Shown here one piece after another: positions 22,560 to 30,348 of a stretch of DNA of 40,784 nucleotides. The notes under the pieces were generated by a model. The model was given only the letters and a program-made list of their open reading frames with translations, was not told where the DNA came from and searched no databases. Within the stretch, counting starts at the first letter, position 1. The number at the start of each line of letters is the position of its first letter. Origin of the DNA: an uncultured Prevotella sp. (GTDB taxonomy: Bacteria > Bacteroidota > Bacteroidia > Bacteroidales > Bacteroidaceae); NCBI GenBank assembly GCA_946540435.1, contig CAMNII010000020.1, forward strand, positions 1 to 40,784, given 5' to 3'. The position numbers and the translations under genes are program-made.

Positions 22560-25500
22560 ATGGAGCGTAGCACTCATTATATCACTGCCGACGAGCTGTT
22601 TGACGGCATCGCCGACATCGCTCGCCATGCCGCAGTACCCACGGCAGCCCACAACCGGCAACTGCACCGGCTGTTGGAACTCACCTGCACGGAAGGTCTC
22701 CGCAATACGAACTACCGTTTCGGAAACCTCTCCTCCGAGGTCGATGCCCTATGCAAGAAGCATCAGGTGAAGACAACCGACCGGATGGCCATCCAGCGGA
22801 TGCGTCGCGACAGTAACGCATCGCGGCCATTGGCCTCCGACGACCTGCTCTACGACTGCCGTGCCCTCAGCCTGTTCGTCTCTGCCGTGTTCAAGACCGG
22901 TATCCCTTCTACTGTCGTTGCTCTCATCCCAGCCACCAACCGGCCGCCGGCCGACTATCAGCACGTGGACTACCGCTATGTGCGCTGTACGGTAGAGAAA
23001 TGGGACGACGAGACCATCACCGTCAGTATCGACCACGACGACGACAGCGGCCGCCGCACCGTAGACTATCTCCATACCCCAGACTATATCGACCTGACCT
23101 ACCTGCGTGCCATCCTTCACGAAGGCATGCAGCTAAACCTGCTGAACTGCACCGTCAGCGATGGGCGCCTCGTCCCCCAGCTGGTCGTCGTCGAACCCGA
23201 CTACCTCATAGACATCTCACTGCTGGCCGCCTGCTTCGAGGACTACGGCCACCATCCCCTGCAGTACGTCCTCAACCGGCTGAAGGGCAAGGCCAATACG
23301 CGCCATACGCTGTTGGGAAACCTTGCCGGCGACTTGCTCGACGAAGTCATCAACGAGACGGCAGACCATAGCGATGAAGGCCACCGCCCGACGACCACCG
23401 AGATGCTTAAGGATACCCTCCGGCGCAACTATCGTGAGAAGGCATTGGAATATGCCACCTGCGAAGACTTCGATGCCCGTGAGTTCAAGGCCGAAGCATC
23501 CCGTCAGTCTGCCAACATCATGCAGGCTGTCGACGAGATCTTCCGGCGCGACTATCAGCGTGACGACGCCCTGCTTGAGCCGTCGTTTGTCAGCGAGCGC
23601 TTAGGACTGCAGGGACGTGTCGACCTGATGACACGCGACATGCGCCTGCTGGTCGAGCAGAAGGCAGGCCGCAACATCTTCATCGAGCGGCAGTCTCGCA
23701 ACCGCCACGGCAGCATCATCCAGGAGAAACACTATGTGCAGGCGCTGCTCTACTATGGCATGATGGAGTATAACTTCGGAAAGTCCAGGCAGCGCACCGA
23801 TATCCGGCTGCTCTACTCCCGTTATGCCGCCAGCGAGGGTATGATAGGCGTGGAATATCTTCAGAAACTCTTCCGTGAAGCCATCCGGCTGAGAAACCTC
23901 ATTGTGGCACAAGAGTATGACATCGCCATCAACGGTTTCGAACCCTATCTCGACCGCCTGCAGCCCGACGTGCTGAATACCGACGGCATGGACGATTTCT
24001 TTTATCGGCAATACCTGCTGCCGCAAATTATGGCGGTGACCACGCCGCTGCAACAGCTTACGGCCGTCGAGCGCAGCTACTTCTGCCGGATGATGACCTT
24101 CGTGGCTCGTGAGCAGTTGCTCGCCAAGGTCGGTACGGCGGGAGCACCCGGCGGTTGCACTGCCGACCTGTGGAACATGCCACTGCAGGAGAAGATGGAA
24201 ACGGGAAACATCATCCCCGCCCTTACCGTCGTCAAGAAGATGCGCACACAGCCCGATGCCGGATATGACCTGATTACCTTGTCGTTGGCGCAGCAGCTGC
24301 CCACACTGAACTTCCGGCGTGGCGACATGGTCATCCTCTATGCCTATAAGCCCGAAGAAGAGCCTGATGCCCGACGGAGCATCCTCTTCAAAGGCACCCT
24401 CGCCGACATCACGCCCGACGAGGTGGTGGTGCACCTCACCGATGCCCAGCAGAACCCCACGCTATTCTTGGCAGAGAAGGCCAAGGAAGAATGCTATGCC
24501 ATCGAGCATGCCGGCAGCGATGCCATGTCGACGGCAGCCATCGGCAACCTCTTCCGATGGGCCACGGCAGCTGCCGACCGGCGTGGTCTCCTGCTCGGAC
24601 AACGTGCGCCACAGGGTGACGGCACGCGGACACTCTCACAATCCTACCATCCTGCCTACGACGACATCGTGCTGCGGGCCAAGCAGGCCGACGACTTCTT
24701 CCTCCTCATCGGACCGCCAGGCACCGGCAAGACATCGATGGCCCTGCAGTACCTCGTCAGGGAACTGGGACCGGGTTTGCTACTGACAGCCTATACGAAC
24801 CGTGCCGTCGACGAGATATGTGGCATGCTCACTGCCAACGGCATGGACTATCTGCGGCTGGGCAACCGCTACAGCTGCGACCCGCTCTATCGCGACCATC
24901 TCATTAGCGAAACTGTTGACGACTATCCGCAGCTGACTGCTCTGCGAGAACGGCTGCGGCAGGTGCCCATCGTCTGTGCCACCACGGCAACGCTGTCGTC
25001 TCGGCCGTTTCTCTTCGCCATCAAGGCCTTCAGCACGATTATCGTCGATGAAGCCAGCCAGATTCTCGAGCCGAACATCATCGGACTACTCTGCCAACAG
25101 CCTGTGGGGGCTCCCGACGGCATGAGCTATCCCCGCTTCATCCTTATCGGCGACCATAAGCAGTTGCCGGCCGTCGTGCAGCAAAGCGAAGAGGAGTCGG
25201 CCGTCGTTGATCCGCTGCTGCGCGCCGTCGGCATCGAGAACTGCCGGCAGTCACTCTTTGAACGTCTGCTGCGACAGGAGCGACAGGCCGGACGGACGGC
25301 ATTCGTCGGTACGTTGAACCGTCACGGGCGCATGCATCCCGACATTGCCTACTGGCCCAGCCATATGTTCTATTCCCGCGAGAAGTTGCAGCCCGTGCCG
25401 CTGCCCCATCAGCAGGAACCGTCGCCACAGCCTCGCCTGCGCTTTATCGCGGTCGTCCCAGACTCGGAGGATGAGGCCTTGCAGCGGGGAGGCGAGAATA

Positions 25501-25973
25501 CGAACATGGCCGAAGCACGCATCGTGGCACAGCAGCTCAAAACCGTCTACGAGCGCTATGGGGCGAGTTTCTCCCCACAACAGACGGTGGGTGTCATCGT
25601 GCCCTACCGTAACCAGATAGCAGCCATCCGACAGGAGGTGGCCCAGCTGGGCATCGACAGCCTTAACGACGTCAGCATCGATACCGTGGAACGCTATCAG
25701 GGCTCACAGCGCGAGGTAATCATCTATTCCTTCACCGTTACGCGTCGCTACCAGCTCGACTTCCTCACGGCAAACACCTTCGTCGAGGACGGCCATCCCA
25801 TCGACCGGAAGCTGAACGTGGCACTGACAAGGGCCCGTCGGCAACTTATTCTCGTAGGCCATGAGCCTACCCTCAGGCAGAGTCCCCTCTTTGCAAACCT
25901 GATAGACTATGCTGCTGCCTGCCGGGAGCACTGTCAAATGCCTCCGGGCAACGACCTCGCAGAAAAGGAATAG
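22560..25973 (+). CDS. Dna2-like nuclease-helicase (PD-(D/E)XK domain plus UPF1-type SF1 helicase)
   Basis: A 1137-residue protein predicted to act in DNA replication or repair, cutting and unwinding flapped or resected DNA. The N-terminal 300 residues are unassigned. A Cas4/RecB-type nuclease region follows, with GLQGRVDLM (Asp near 353) and LLVEQKAG (E-x-K, about 363-370), then Q-E-K-H-Y-V-Q-A-L-L-Y-Y. The SF1B helicase has GPPGTGKTSMAL (about 718-729), IIVDEASQILEP (motif II, about 830), ILIGDHKQLPAVVQQS (motif III), GVIVPYRNQIAAIRQ (motif IV), SIDTVERYQGSQREVII (motif V) and NVALTRARRQLILVGH (motif VI, about 1087). No iron-sulfur cysteine set could be made out. The ATG at 22560 is chosen over the upstream TTG because of the -7 box. 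It is monocistronic, ending at a terminator. Confidence 0.88.
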   Translation: MERSTHYITADELFDGIADIARHAAVPTAAHNRQLHRLLELTCTEGLRNTNYRFGNLSSEVDALCKKHQVKTTDRMAIQRMRRDSNASRPLASDDLLYDCRALSLFVSAVFKTGIPSTVVALIPATNRPPADYQHVDYRYVRCTVEKWDDETITVSIDHDDDSGRRTVDYLHTPDYIDLTYLRAILHEGMQLNLLNCTVSDGRLVPQLVVVEPDYLIDISLLAACFEDYGHHPLQYVLNRLKGKANTRHTLLGNLAGDLLDEVINETADHSDEGHRPTTTEMLKDTLRRNYREKALEYATCEDFDAREFKAEASRQSANIMQAVDEIFRRDYQRDDALLEPSFVSERLGLQGRVDLMTRDMRLLVEQKAGRNIFIERQSRNRHGSIIQEKHYVQALLYYGMMEYNFGKSRQRTDIRLLYSRYAASEGMIGVEYLQKLFREAIRLRNLIVAQEYDIAINGFEPYLDRLQPDVLNTDGMDDFFYRQYLLPQIMAVTTPLQQLTAVERSYFCRMMTFVAREQLLAKVGTAGAPGGCTADLWNMPLQEKMETGNIIPALTVVKKMRTQPDAGYDLITLSLAQQLPTLNFRRGDMVILYAYKPEEEPDARRSILFKGTLADITPDEVVVHLTDAQQNPTLFLAEKAKEECYAIEHAGSDAMSTAAIGNLFRWATAAADRRGLLLGQRAPQGDGTRTLSQSYHPAYDDIVLRAKQADDFFLLIGPPGTGKTSMALQYLVRELGPGLLLTAYTNRAVDEICGMLTANGMDYLRLGNRYSCDPLYRDHLISETVDDYPQLTALRERLRQVPIVCATTATLSSRPFLFAIKAFSTIIVDEASQILEPNIIGLLCQQPVGAPDGMSYPRFILIGDHKQLPAVVQQSEEESAVVDPLLRAVGIENCRQSLFERLLRQERQAGRTAFVGTLNRHGRMHPDIAYWPSHMFYSREKLQPVPLPHQQEPSPQPRLRFIAVVPDSEDEALQRGGENTNMAEARIVAQQLKTVYERYGASFSPQQTVGVIVPYRNQIAAIRQEVAQLGIDSLNDVSIDTVERYQGSQREVIIYSFTVTRRYQLDFLTANTFVEDGHPIDRKLNVALTRARRQLILVGHEPTLRQSPLFANLIDYAAACREHCQMPPGNDLAEKE

Positions 25974-26020
25974 CATCTCCACTGGCGACGACCTCGTCGA
26001 AAAGGAATAATATTCATCTG
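25947..26020 (+). repeat. 37-bp tandem duplication across the helicase stop codon
   Basis: GGCaACGACCTCGcaGAAAA (25947) recurs at 25984 as GGCgACGACCTCGtcGAAAA, both followed by GGAATA, with the last third degenerate. The first copy encodes the C-terminal N-D-L-A-E-K-E and stop. The second copy is out of frame and untranslated. Confidence 0.6.
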
Positions 26021-26058
26021 GGCATATTTGCCGAGCCGACAGCGGCAAAGACGTAAAG

Positions 26059-26093
26059 AAAAGCCCTGGCCGACAGACCGGTCAGGGCTTTTG
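26059..26093. terminator. Bidirectional terminator between helicase and DUF4838 genes
   Basis: AAAAGCCCTG and CAGGGCTTTT form a stem with an inner CCG/CGG helix and A/T-runs on both sides. It serves the plus-strand helicase (stop 25973) and the convergent minus-strand gene (stop at 26133). Confidence 0.85.
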
Positions 26094-26132
26094 TTTCGCT
26101 GGTGTCAGGCAAGGAGCCTTACTGGCATCATC

Positions 26133-27851
26133 TCACCGATGGTCGTTGATGAACTTGTCGAGGGAGTTCCATTCGTCTACGCGGTAGCGCTCCCTTTCAA
26201 TCATGTCCAGGTACTCCTTGGCCGACCCGTCGGCAGCAGCCTCCTTTGGCTGGCGCATCAGATAGAGGTACAACGGCTGGAGCCTGACGTTGTCGATGCG
26301 CTTGGTGAGTGTGGCATCGCCTTCGACGAGTTTCCTGGCAGCATTGAGCAGGCGCAGGGACTCGCCGACGAAGCGGTCGGTGAAGAGCGGATTGTCGTGG
26401 CGGATGAAGATACCCATGTAGGTGTCGGGCTTGATGAGGTTGCGACACATGGCGATATATTCCATCACAGCCTCGGCAGCGGCACCATAGTAGGCATGTA
26501 CGAATTCACTGACGAGGGCGTCGGTGTCCTGCTCGGGGTTCCACAGCAGGCGTGTCAGCAGCCATGCCTTCAGTTCGCAGAACTCACCGCCGTTGCCTTG
26601 GTACTGTGCTTCCTCTTGGATGCCGATGGCATGGTTGTCGCGGAGGATGCGGATGTTCTCGGCGAGCACATGCAGGTTGGGGAAGGGTGCCTGATACTGT
26701 GCAAAGTCAACGACATAGTCCCAGATGAACAGATGGGGTGCTATCTTCGACCAGTCGGAAAGGTCGCGCATGAAGTCGCCTCCGCAGTAGCTGAAGGGGT
26801 GGGCGAAGCAGCACTCGATGCTGCACAGGCGCACCACCACATTGTCGGCGGGCTGTATGCCTACGGGTGGCTTGCGTGTGTACTGATAGGCGAAGGTGCC
26901 TACCATCACCTGGGGGTACTGCTCGTGTACCTTCTCGGCAGCCTGGTTGACGAACCAGAGCATGAGCCCCGACTGGCTGTCGCCATAGCGGTGGGCGATA
27001 GCCGTGCAGGCCTCGCACTGGCAATATCTGGTATTATCATTCTGCGACAGGCTGTATACCCAGTAGCCGGGATTGTCGGCAATGGCTTTGAGCAGTCGGT
27101 CGGTGCAGATGCGCAGCACGTCAGGATTGCTCAGGCATAGTTGTCCGTTGTCGATGCGTCGGCCGTCGCGCAGCGCGAAATATTCAGGATGGTCGGCAAA
27201 GAACTCCCGTACCGGCACGAACTGCCCCATGGTATGTGCGTTCCAGTAGGCCACAATGCCGCCATACTCATTGTCGGCAGCCTTCCATAGGCTGTTGTTC
27301 TTGTTGTGGGCGCACCATGCTGCATCCTGTGCCACATGCCAGTACTGGGCATAGCGGTAGCGTATGGCAGGCGACTCGCTGATGTTCATCTCGTGCAGCT
27401 CGTAGACAGTCTGTCGGGGTACCACCGTGCAGTCGGGGGTGTACCATCTGAAGCCCAACTCGCGCTCAAGGAAGGTGAAGACGCCATACATCGTGCCGCG
27501 TTGGCGCCCGCCGTAGATATAGAGGTTGCCGCGGTGGGTCTGATAGGTGAACGACTCGTCGTCGGCTGCCCGCTCTGCGGCTCCTGTGACTGCCTGTACG
27601 TGGCGGTCATATCCGATGTAGATATAGCGACCCTTGACATTTGGGGCTGTTGTCACCGGCAGCTCGACGCCGCCCACCTGACGGAGGTAGTCCTGCAGCT
27701 CGCGTGCTGCCGTCTGCTCTGATGCTGATGCTCCTTCAGCCAATACAATTTTGTAACTGCTATTCCCGTTCTTGAAGAGTTTCGGTGCTGCCTGCACAGC
27801 AGTGGCAAGCCATAGGCAGCCGACGATAGTAAGAAGTCTTCCAGTCATCAT
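26133..27851 (-). CDS. DUF4838 protein with GH67/GH20-like N-terminal domain, secreted
   Basis: A 572-residue exported protein, probably acting on a complex glycan. The signal peptide is MMTGRLLTIVGCLWLATAVQA; the open frame extends 14 codons further, but A-A-A-G-G-A-A-A-A-A-C sits just before the ATG at 27851. Residues about 25-130 resemble the N-terminal alpha/beta domain of alpha-glucuronidases and hexosaminidases (A-A-R-E-L-Q-D-Y-L, Y-I-Y-I-G-Y, GTMYGVFTFLERELGFRWYT). The DUF4838 barrel follows (about 130-480), with SLSQNDNTRYCQCEAC, FVNQAAEKV and IEEQAQYQGNGGE-like segments (here G-I-Q-E-E-A-Q-Y-Q-G-N-G-G-E). Family members sit in polysaccharide utilisation loci but their reaction is not settled. 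There is no T9SS tail. It diverges from the flavodiiron gene across about 135 bp. Confidence 0.8.
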   Translation of the reverse strand: MMTGRLLTIVGCLWLATAVQAAPKLFKNGNSSYKIVLAEGASASEQTAARELQDYLRQVGGVELPVTTAPNVKGRYIYIGYDRHVQAVTGAAERAADDESFTYQTHRGNLYIYGGRQRGTMYGVFTFLERELGFRWYTPDCTVVPRQTVYELHEMNISESPAIRYRYAQYWHVAQDAAWCAHNKNNSLWKAADNEYGGIVAYWNAHTMGQFVPVREFFADHPEYFALRDGRRIDNGQLCLSNPDVLRICTDRLLKAIADNPGYWVYSLSQNDNTRYCQCEACTAIAHRYGDSQSGLMLWFVNQAAEKVHEQYPQVMVGTFAYQYTRKPPVGIQPADNVVVRLCSIECCFAHPFSYCGGDFMRDLSDWSKIAPHLFIWDYVVDFAQYQAPFPNLHVLAENIRILRDNHAIGIQEEAQYQGNGGEFCELKAWLLTRLLWNPEQDTDALVSEFVHAYYGAAAEAVMEYIAMCRNLIKPDTYMGIFIRHDNPLFTDRFVGESLRLLNAARKLVEGDATLTKRIDNVRLQPLYLYLMRQPKEAAADGSAKEYLDMIERERYRVDEWNSLDKFINDHR

Positions 27852-27951
27852 GTTTTTCCTTTGGTGTTTCTTGTTGTTAAGTGTTATAGACAAATAACTC
27901 CCTTTCGGAAAAAATATTGCACGAAAAGGAGGTATTTTGAATTTTATTCAC

Positions 27952-27959
27952 TATCTTTG
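27952..27959 (+). promoter_or_regulatory. -7 box for the flavodiiron-rubredoxin operon
   Basis: TATCTTTG is 27 nt before the ATG at 27987. The -33 region does not show TTTG at 19-21 nt. Confidence 0.5.
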
Positions 27960-27986
27960 TAGCCCTAACTCTTTAACAGATTTTTT

Positions 27987-29177
27987 ATGGCAAAACAAAT
28001 CACGCAAAAAGTCAGCTGGGTCGGTAAGGTAGACTGGGAGCTGACCAAATTCCATGGCGACGAATACTCCACCCACCGGGGGTCAAGCTATAACGCCTAT
28101 CTCATCCGCGACGAGAAGGTCGCACTCATCGATACCGTCTGGCGGCCCTACGACCGCGAGTTCGTCAGCCGCCTGAAGCAGGATGTCGACCTGCAGCAGA
28201 TAGACTTTATCATCATGCAGCACAACGAGGTGGACCACAGCGGAGCACTGCCCGAGTTGATGCGCGAGATTCCCGACACCCCCATCTATTGCACGAAGAA
28301 GGGCGAGGCTATCCTGCGCGGGCATTATCACCAGGACTGGAACTTTGTGAATGTGAAAACAGGCGACACCCTCAATCTCGGAAACACTGTGCTTACCTTC
28401 ATCGAGGCTCCCATGCTCCACTGGCCCGACACGATGTTCACCTATATGAGTGGCGAGAACATCCTTTTCTCCAACGACGGCTTTGGACAGCACTACGCCT
28501 CAGAGTCGCTCTTCAACGACAGCGTGGACCAGGGCGAACTGTTCTACGAGGCAGAGAAATACTTCGTCAATATTCTCAACCTCTACAGCCCGATGGTCAC
28601 CAAGAAGGTACAGCAGCTTCTGTCCATGAATGTGCCCATCGACATGATCTGTCCGAGCCATGGTGTCATTTGGAAAGACCGGCCCATGCAGATCGTCGAG
28701 AAATACCAGGCATGGGCCAACGCCTATCAGGAAGACCAGGTCACCATTGTCTACGACACGATGTGGCAGTCTACCCGCAGGATGGCAGAGGCCATTGCCG
28801 ATGGCATCAGGCAGGCATCACCTGCCACGACGGTAAAAGTGATGAATATCACCCGTGACGACAAGAACGATGTGCTCACCGAAGTGTTCCGTTCGAAAGC
28901 CGTCCTCGTGGGGTCACCGACCATCAATAACGGTCACTCCTTTGCCATCGCCGGTTTGCTGGAGATGATGAAGGGGCTGAAGTTCAAAAACAAGAAAGCC
29001 GCCGCCTTCGGCAGCTATGGCTGGAGCGGCGAGGCCGTGAAACAGCTCAGTGCCCTGCTGCAACAGGCAGGGTTTGATGTCATCGGCGACGGTATTGCCA
29101 AGCTGTGGGTGCCCGACCAGCCGGCTCTCGACGACTGCGCTGCTTTCGGACGCGACTTTGCTGCCGCATTACAATAA
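27987..29177 (+). CDS. A-type flavoprotein / flavodiiron protein (oxygen or NO reductase)
   Basis: A 396-residue cytoplasmic flavodiiron protein that reduces O2 to water and/or NO to N2O, taking electrons from rubredoxin. The N-terminal metallo-beta-lactamase-like domain carries the complete diiron ligand set: His79, Glu81 and Asp83 in QHNEVDHSG, His145 in APMLHWPD, Asp164 in S-N-D-G-F-G and His225 in CPSHGVIW. From about residue 253 a flavodoxin-like FMN domain follows (T-I-V-Y-D-T-M-W-Q-S-T phosphate loop, V-G-S-P-T-I-N-N-G, FGSYGWSGEA). Length is normal for the two-domain class A family. A rubredoxin gene starts 34 nt after its stop codon, as expected for the electron donor. Confidence 0.95.
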   Translation: MAKQITQKVSWVGKVDWELTKFHGDEYSTHRGSSYNAYLIRDEKVALIDTVWRPYDREFVSRLKQDVDLQQIDFIIMQHNEVDHSGALPELMREIPDTPIYCTKKGEAILRGHYHQDWNFVNVKTGDTLNLGNTVLTFIEAPMLHWPDTMFTYMSGENILFSNDGFGQHYASESLFNDSVDQGELFYEAEKYFVNILNLYSPMVTKKVQQLLSMNVPIDMICPSHGVIWKDRPMQIVEKYQAWANAYQEDQVTIVYDTMWQSTRRMAEAIADGIRQASPATTVKVMNITRDDKNDVLTEVFRSKAVLVGSPTINNGHSFAIAGLLEMMKGLKFKNKKAAAFGSYGWSGEAVKQLSALLQQAGFDVIGDGIAKLWVPDQPALDDCAAFGRDFAAALQ

Positions 29178-29211
29178 TCCTATTTATTAACCCATTAACA
29201 ACGACACGACA

Positions 29212-29373
29212 ATGAAAAAGTATGTATGCGACGTGTGCGGGTATGAGTATAACCCCGCCGAAGGTGATCCCGACAACAACATCCCCGCAGGAACGGCATT
29301 CGAAGACCTGCCCGAAGACTGGGTATGTCCCACCTGTGGAGTGGGTAAGGACGAGTTCAGTGCTGCTGAATAA
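29212..29373 (+). CDS. Rubredoxin
   Basis: A 53-residue electron carrier with a single Fe(Cys)4 centre: Cys6 and Cys9 in [10 protein letters not shown], and Cys39 and Cys42 in [13 protein letters not shown]. The [19 protein letters not shown] segment is the family signature. It lies 34 nt behind the flavodiiron gene and presumably passes electrons to it. Confidence 0.96.
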   Translation: MKKYVCDVCGYEYNPAEGDPDNNIPAGTAFEDLPEDWVCPTCGVGKDEFSAAE

Positions 29374-29385
29374 CCGTCGCCCTTG

Positions 29386-29456
29386 AACCCTAATCGGTCG
29401 TTAGAATTTATGAAGGTGGAAACGCTAACGTGCCGTTCTAATGACCGATTTGGGTT
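29386..29456. repeat. Dispersed palindromic element, copy 2 (71 bp, 21-bp inverted ends)
   Basis: The ends 29386-29406 and 29436-29456 are inverted copies matching at 19 of 21 positions (core AATCGGTC[A/G]TTAGAA). The 29-bp centre and one arm match the copy at 3961 in reverse orientation. It sits directly downstream of the rubredoxin stop codon. Confidence 0.8.
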
Positions 29457-29462
29457 GAACAA

Positions 29463-29551
29463 CATCGAACCCATATCTGTCATCGACAGCGCTGAGGATA
29501 AAGGCCTCATGCTTCTCAGGGGCAAGTCTCATGACGGGTATGGGTTCGATG
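29463..29551. repeat. 89-bp hairpin element next to the palindromic repeat
   Basis: CATCGAACCCATA (29463-29475) pairs perfectly with TATGGGTTCGATG (29539-29551). Inside, GTCAT/ATGAC (29479/29531) and CTGAG/CTCAG (29492/29515) continue the stem. There is no T-run. It could be an RNA structure at the end of the flavodiiron-rubredoxin mRNA, or another small repeat element. Confidence 0.65.
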
Positions 29552-29581
29552 CAGAATGATTGATTTCGAAATGATAATCCT

Positions 29582-30136
29582 ATGACAGAGAAAGAAAAGA
29601 TGCTTGCCGGAGAGGTGTATGACGCCGTCGACCCGGAACTGATCGGCGAGTTAGGTCAGACTCGCGAGTTGATCCATGACTTCAATATGCTGCGACCTTC
29701 AGAGACGGTGAAGATGAAGGAAATACTCAAGCAGCTTCTCGGACATATCGGTGACGACAACATCATCGTCAACCAACCCTTCCACTGCGACTACGGCAGT
29801 CAGATCAGTGTCGGCAAGCGCTTCTTTGCGAACTTCAACTTCACCGTCCTCGATGAAGCCCGTGTCACCATCGGTGACGACTGCTTCATCGGTCCCAACG
29901 TAAGTATCTATACCGCCTGCCACAGCACCGACCCCGTGGAGCGTAACAGCCGGAAGGAATGGGCACGCCCCGTCACCATCGGCAACAACGTGTGGATAGG
30001 GGGCAGCGTCACCATCCTTCCTGGTGTCACCATCGGCAATAATGTCACCATCGGCGCCGGATCCGTCGTCGTGGCTGATATCCCGTCGGACACCATTGCC
30101 GTCGGCAATCCTTGCAGGGTAATCAAACGGGTGTGA
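29582..30136 (+). CDS. Sugar O-acetyltransferase (maltose/galactoside acetyltransferase-like)
   Basis: A 184-residue left-handed beta-helix acetyltransferase of the LacA/Maa/NodL group, which transfers acetyl from acetyl-CoA to a sugar hydroxyl in the cytoplasm. The N-terminal cap MTEKEKMLAGEVYDAVDPEL is the Mac domain. The hexapeptide repeats begin near residue 75 (I-S-V-G-K-R-F-F-A-N). The catalytic histidine is His114 in IYTACHSTDPVER, followed by PVTIGNNVWIGGSVTILPGV, I-G-A-G-S-V-V and G-N-P-C-R-V-I. Length is as expected. It has no obvious partner; the hairpin elements separate it from rubredoxin. Confidence 0.93.
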   Translation: MTEKEKMLAGEVYDAVDPELIGELGQTRELIHDFNMLRPSETVKMKEILKQLLGHIGDDNIIVNQPFHCDYGSQISVGKRFFANFNFTVLDEARVTIGDDCFIGPNVSIYTACHSTDPVERNSRKEWARPVTIGNNVWIGGSVTILPGVTIGNNVTIGAGSVVVADIPSDTIAVGNPCRVIKRV

Positions 30137-30179
30137 TTGACGTAAAGGATAAGGTTATTTCCTGAGATATTCCGAGGGC

Positions 30180-30326
30180 GTGATAGATGTGCATAGCCAC
30201 ATCATCACGCCAGAGTTTCTATCGGCTCTCGAAAGTGAGGGACGACTGATGGACGAGGGATTTCCTCTACCCAAATACGATGTGGAGGCACATCTTAAAT
30301 GGATGCACCTCTTTGGTCAGAGGTAG
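30180..30326 (+). pseudogene. Truncated amidohydrolase N-terminus
   Basis: A 48-codon frame starting at a GTG reads VIDVHSHIITPEFLSALESE, then GRLMDEGFPLPKYDVEAHLKW, M-H-L-F-G-Q-R and stop. V-H-S-H is the N-terminal metal-binding motif of amidohydrolase/ACMSD-type decarboxylases (usually about 300 residues). Everything after the first 45 or so residues is missing, so this is a remnant of a deleted gene. Confidence 0.7.
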
Positions 30327-30348
30327 TCAGCGTGTGTGAGGGCGTTGC

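Noticed and set aside
26028..27140. A 370-codon plus-strand frame opposite the DUF4838 gene, and similar minus frames at 23601-24434 inside the helicase
   Set aside because: They are shadows of clear genes with conserved motifs on the other strand.
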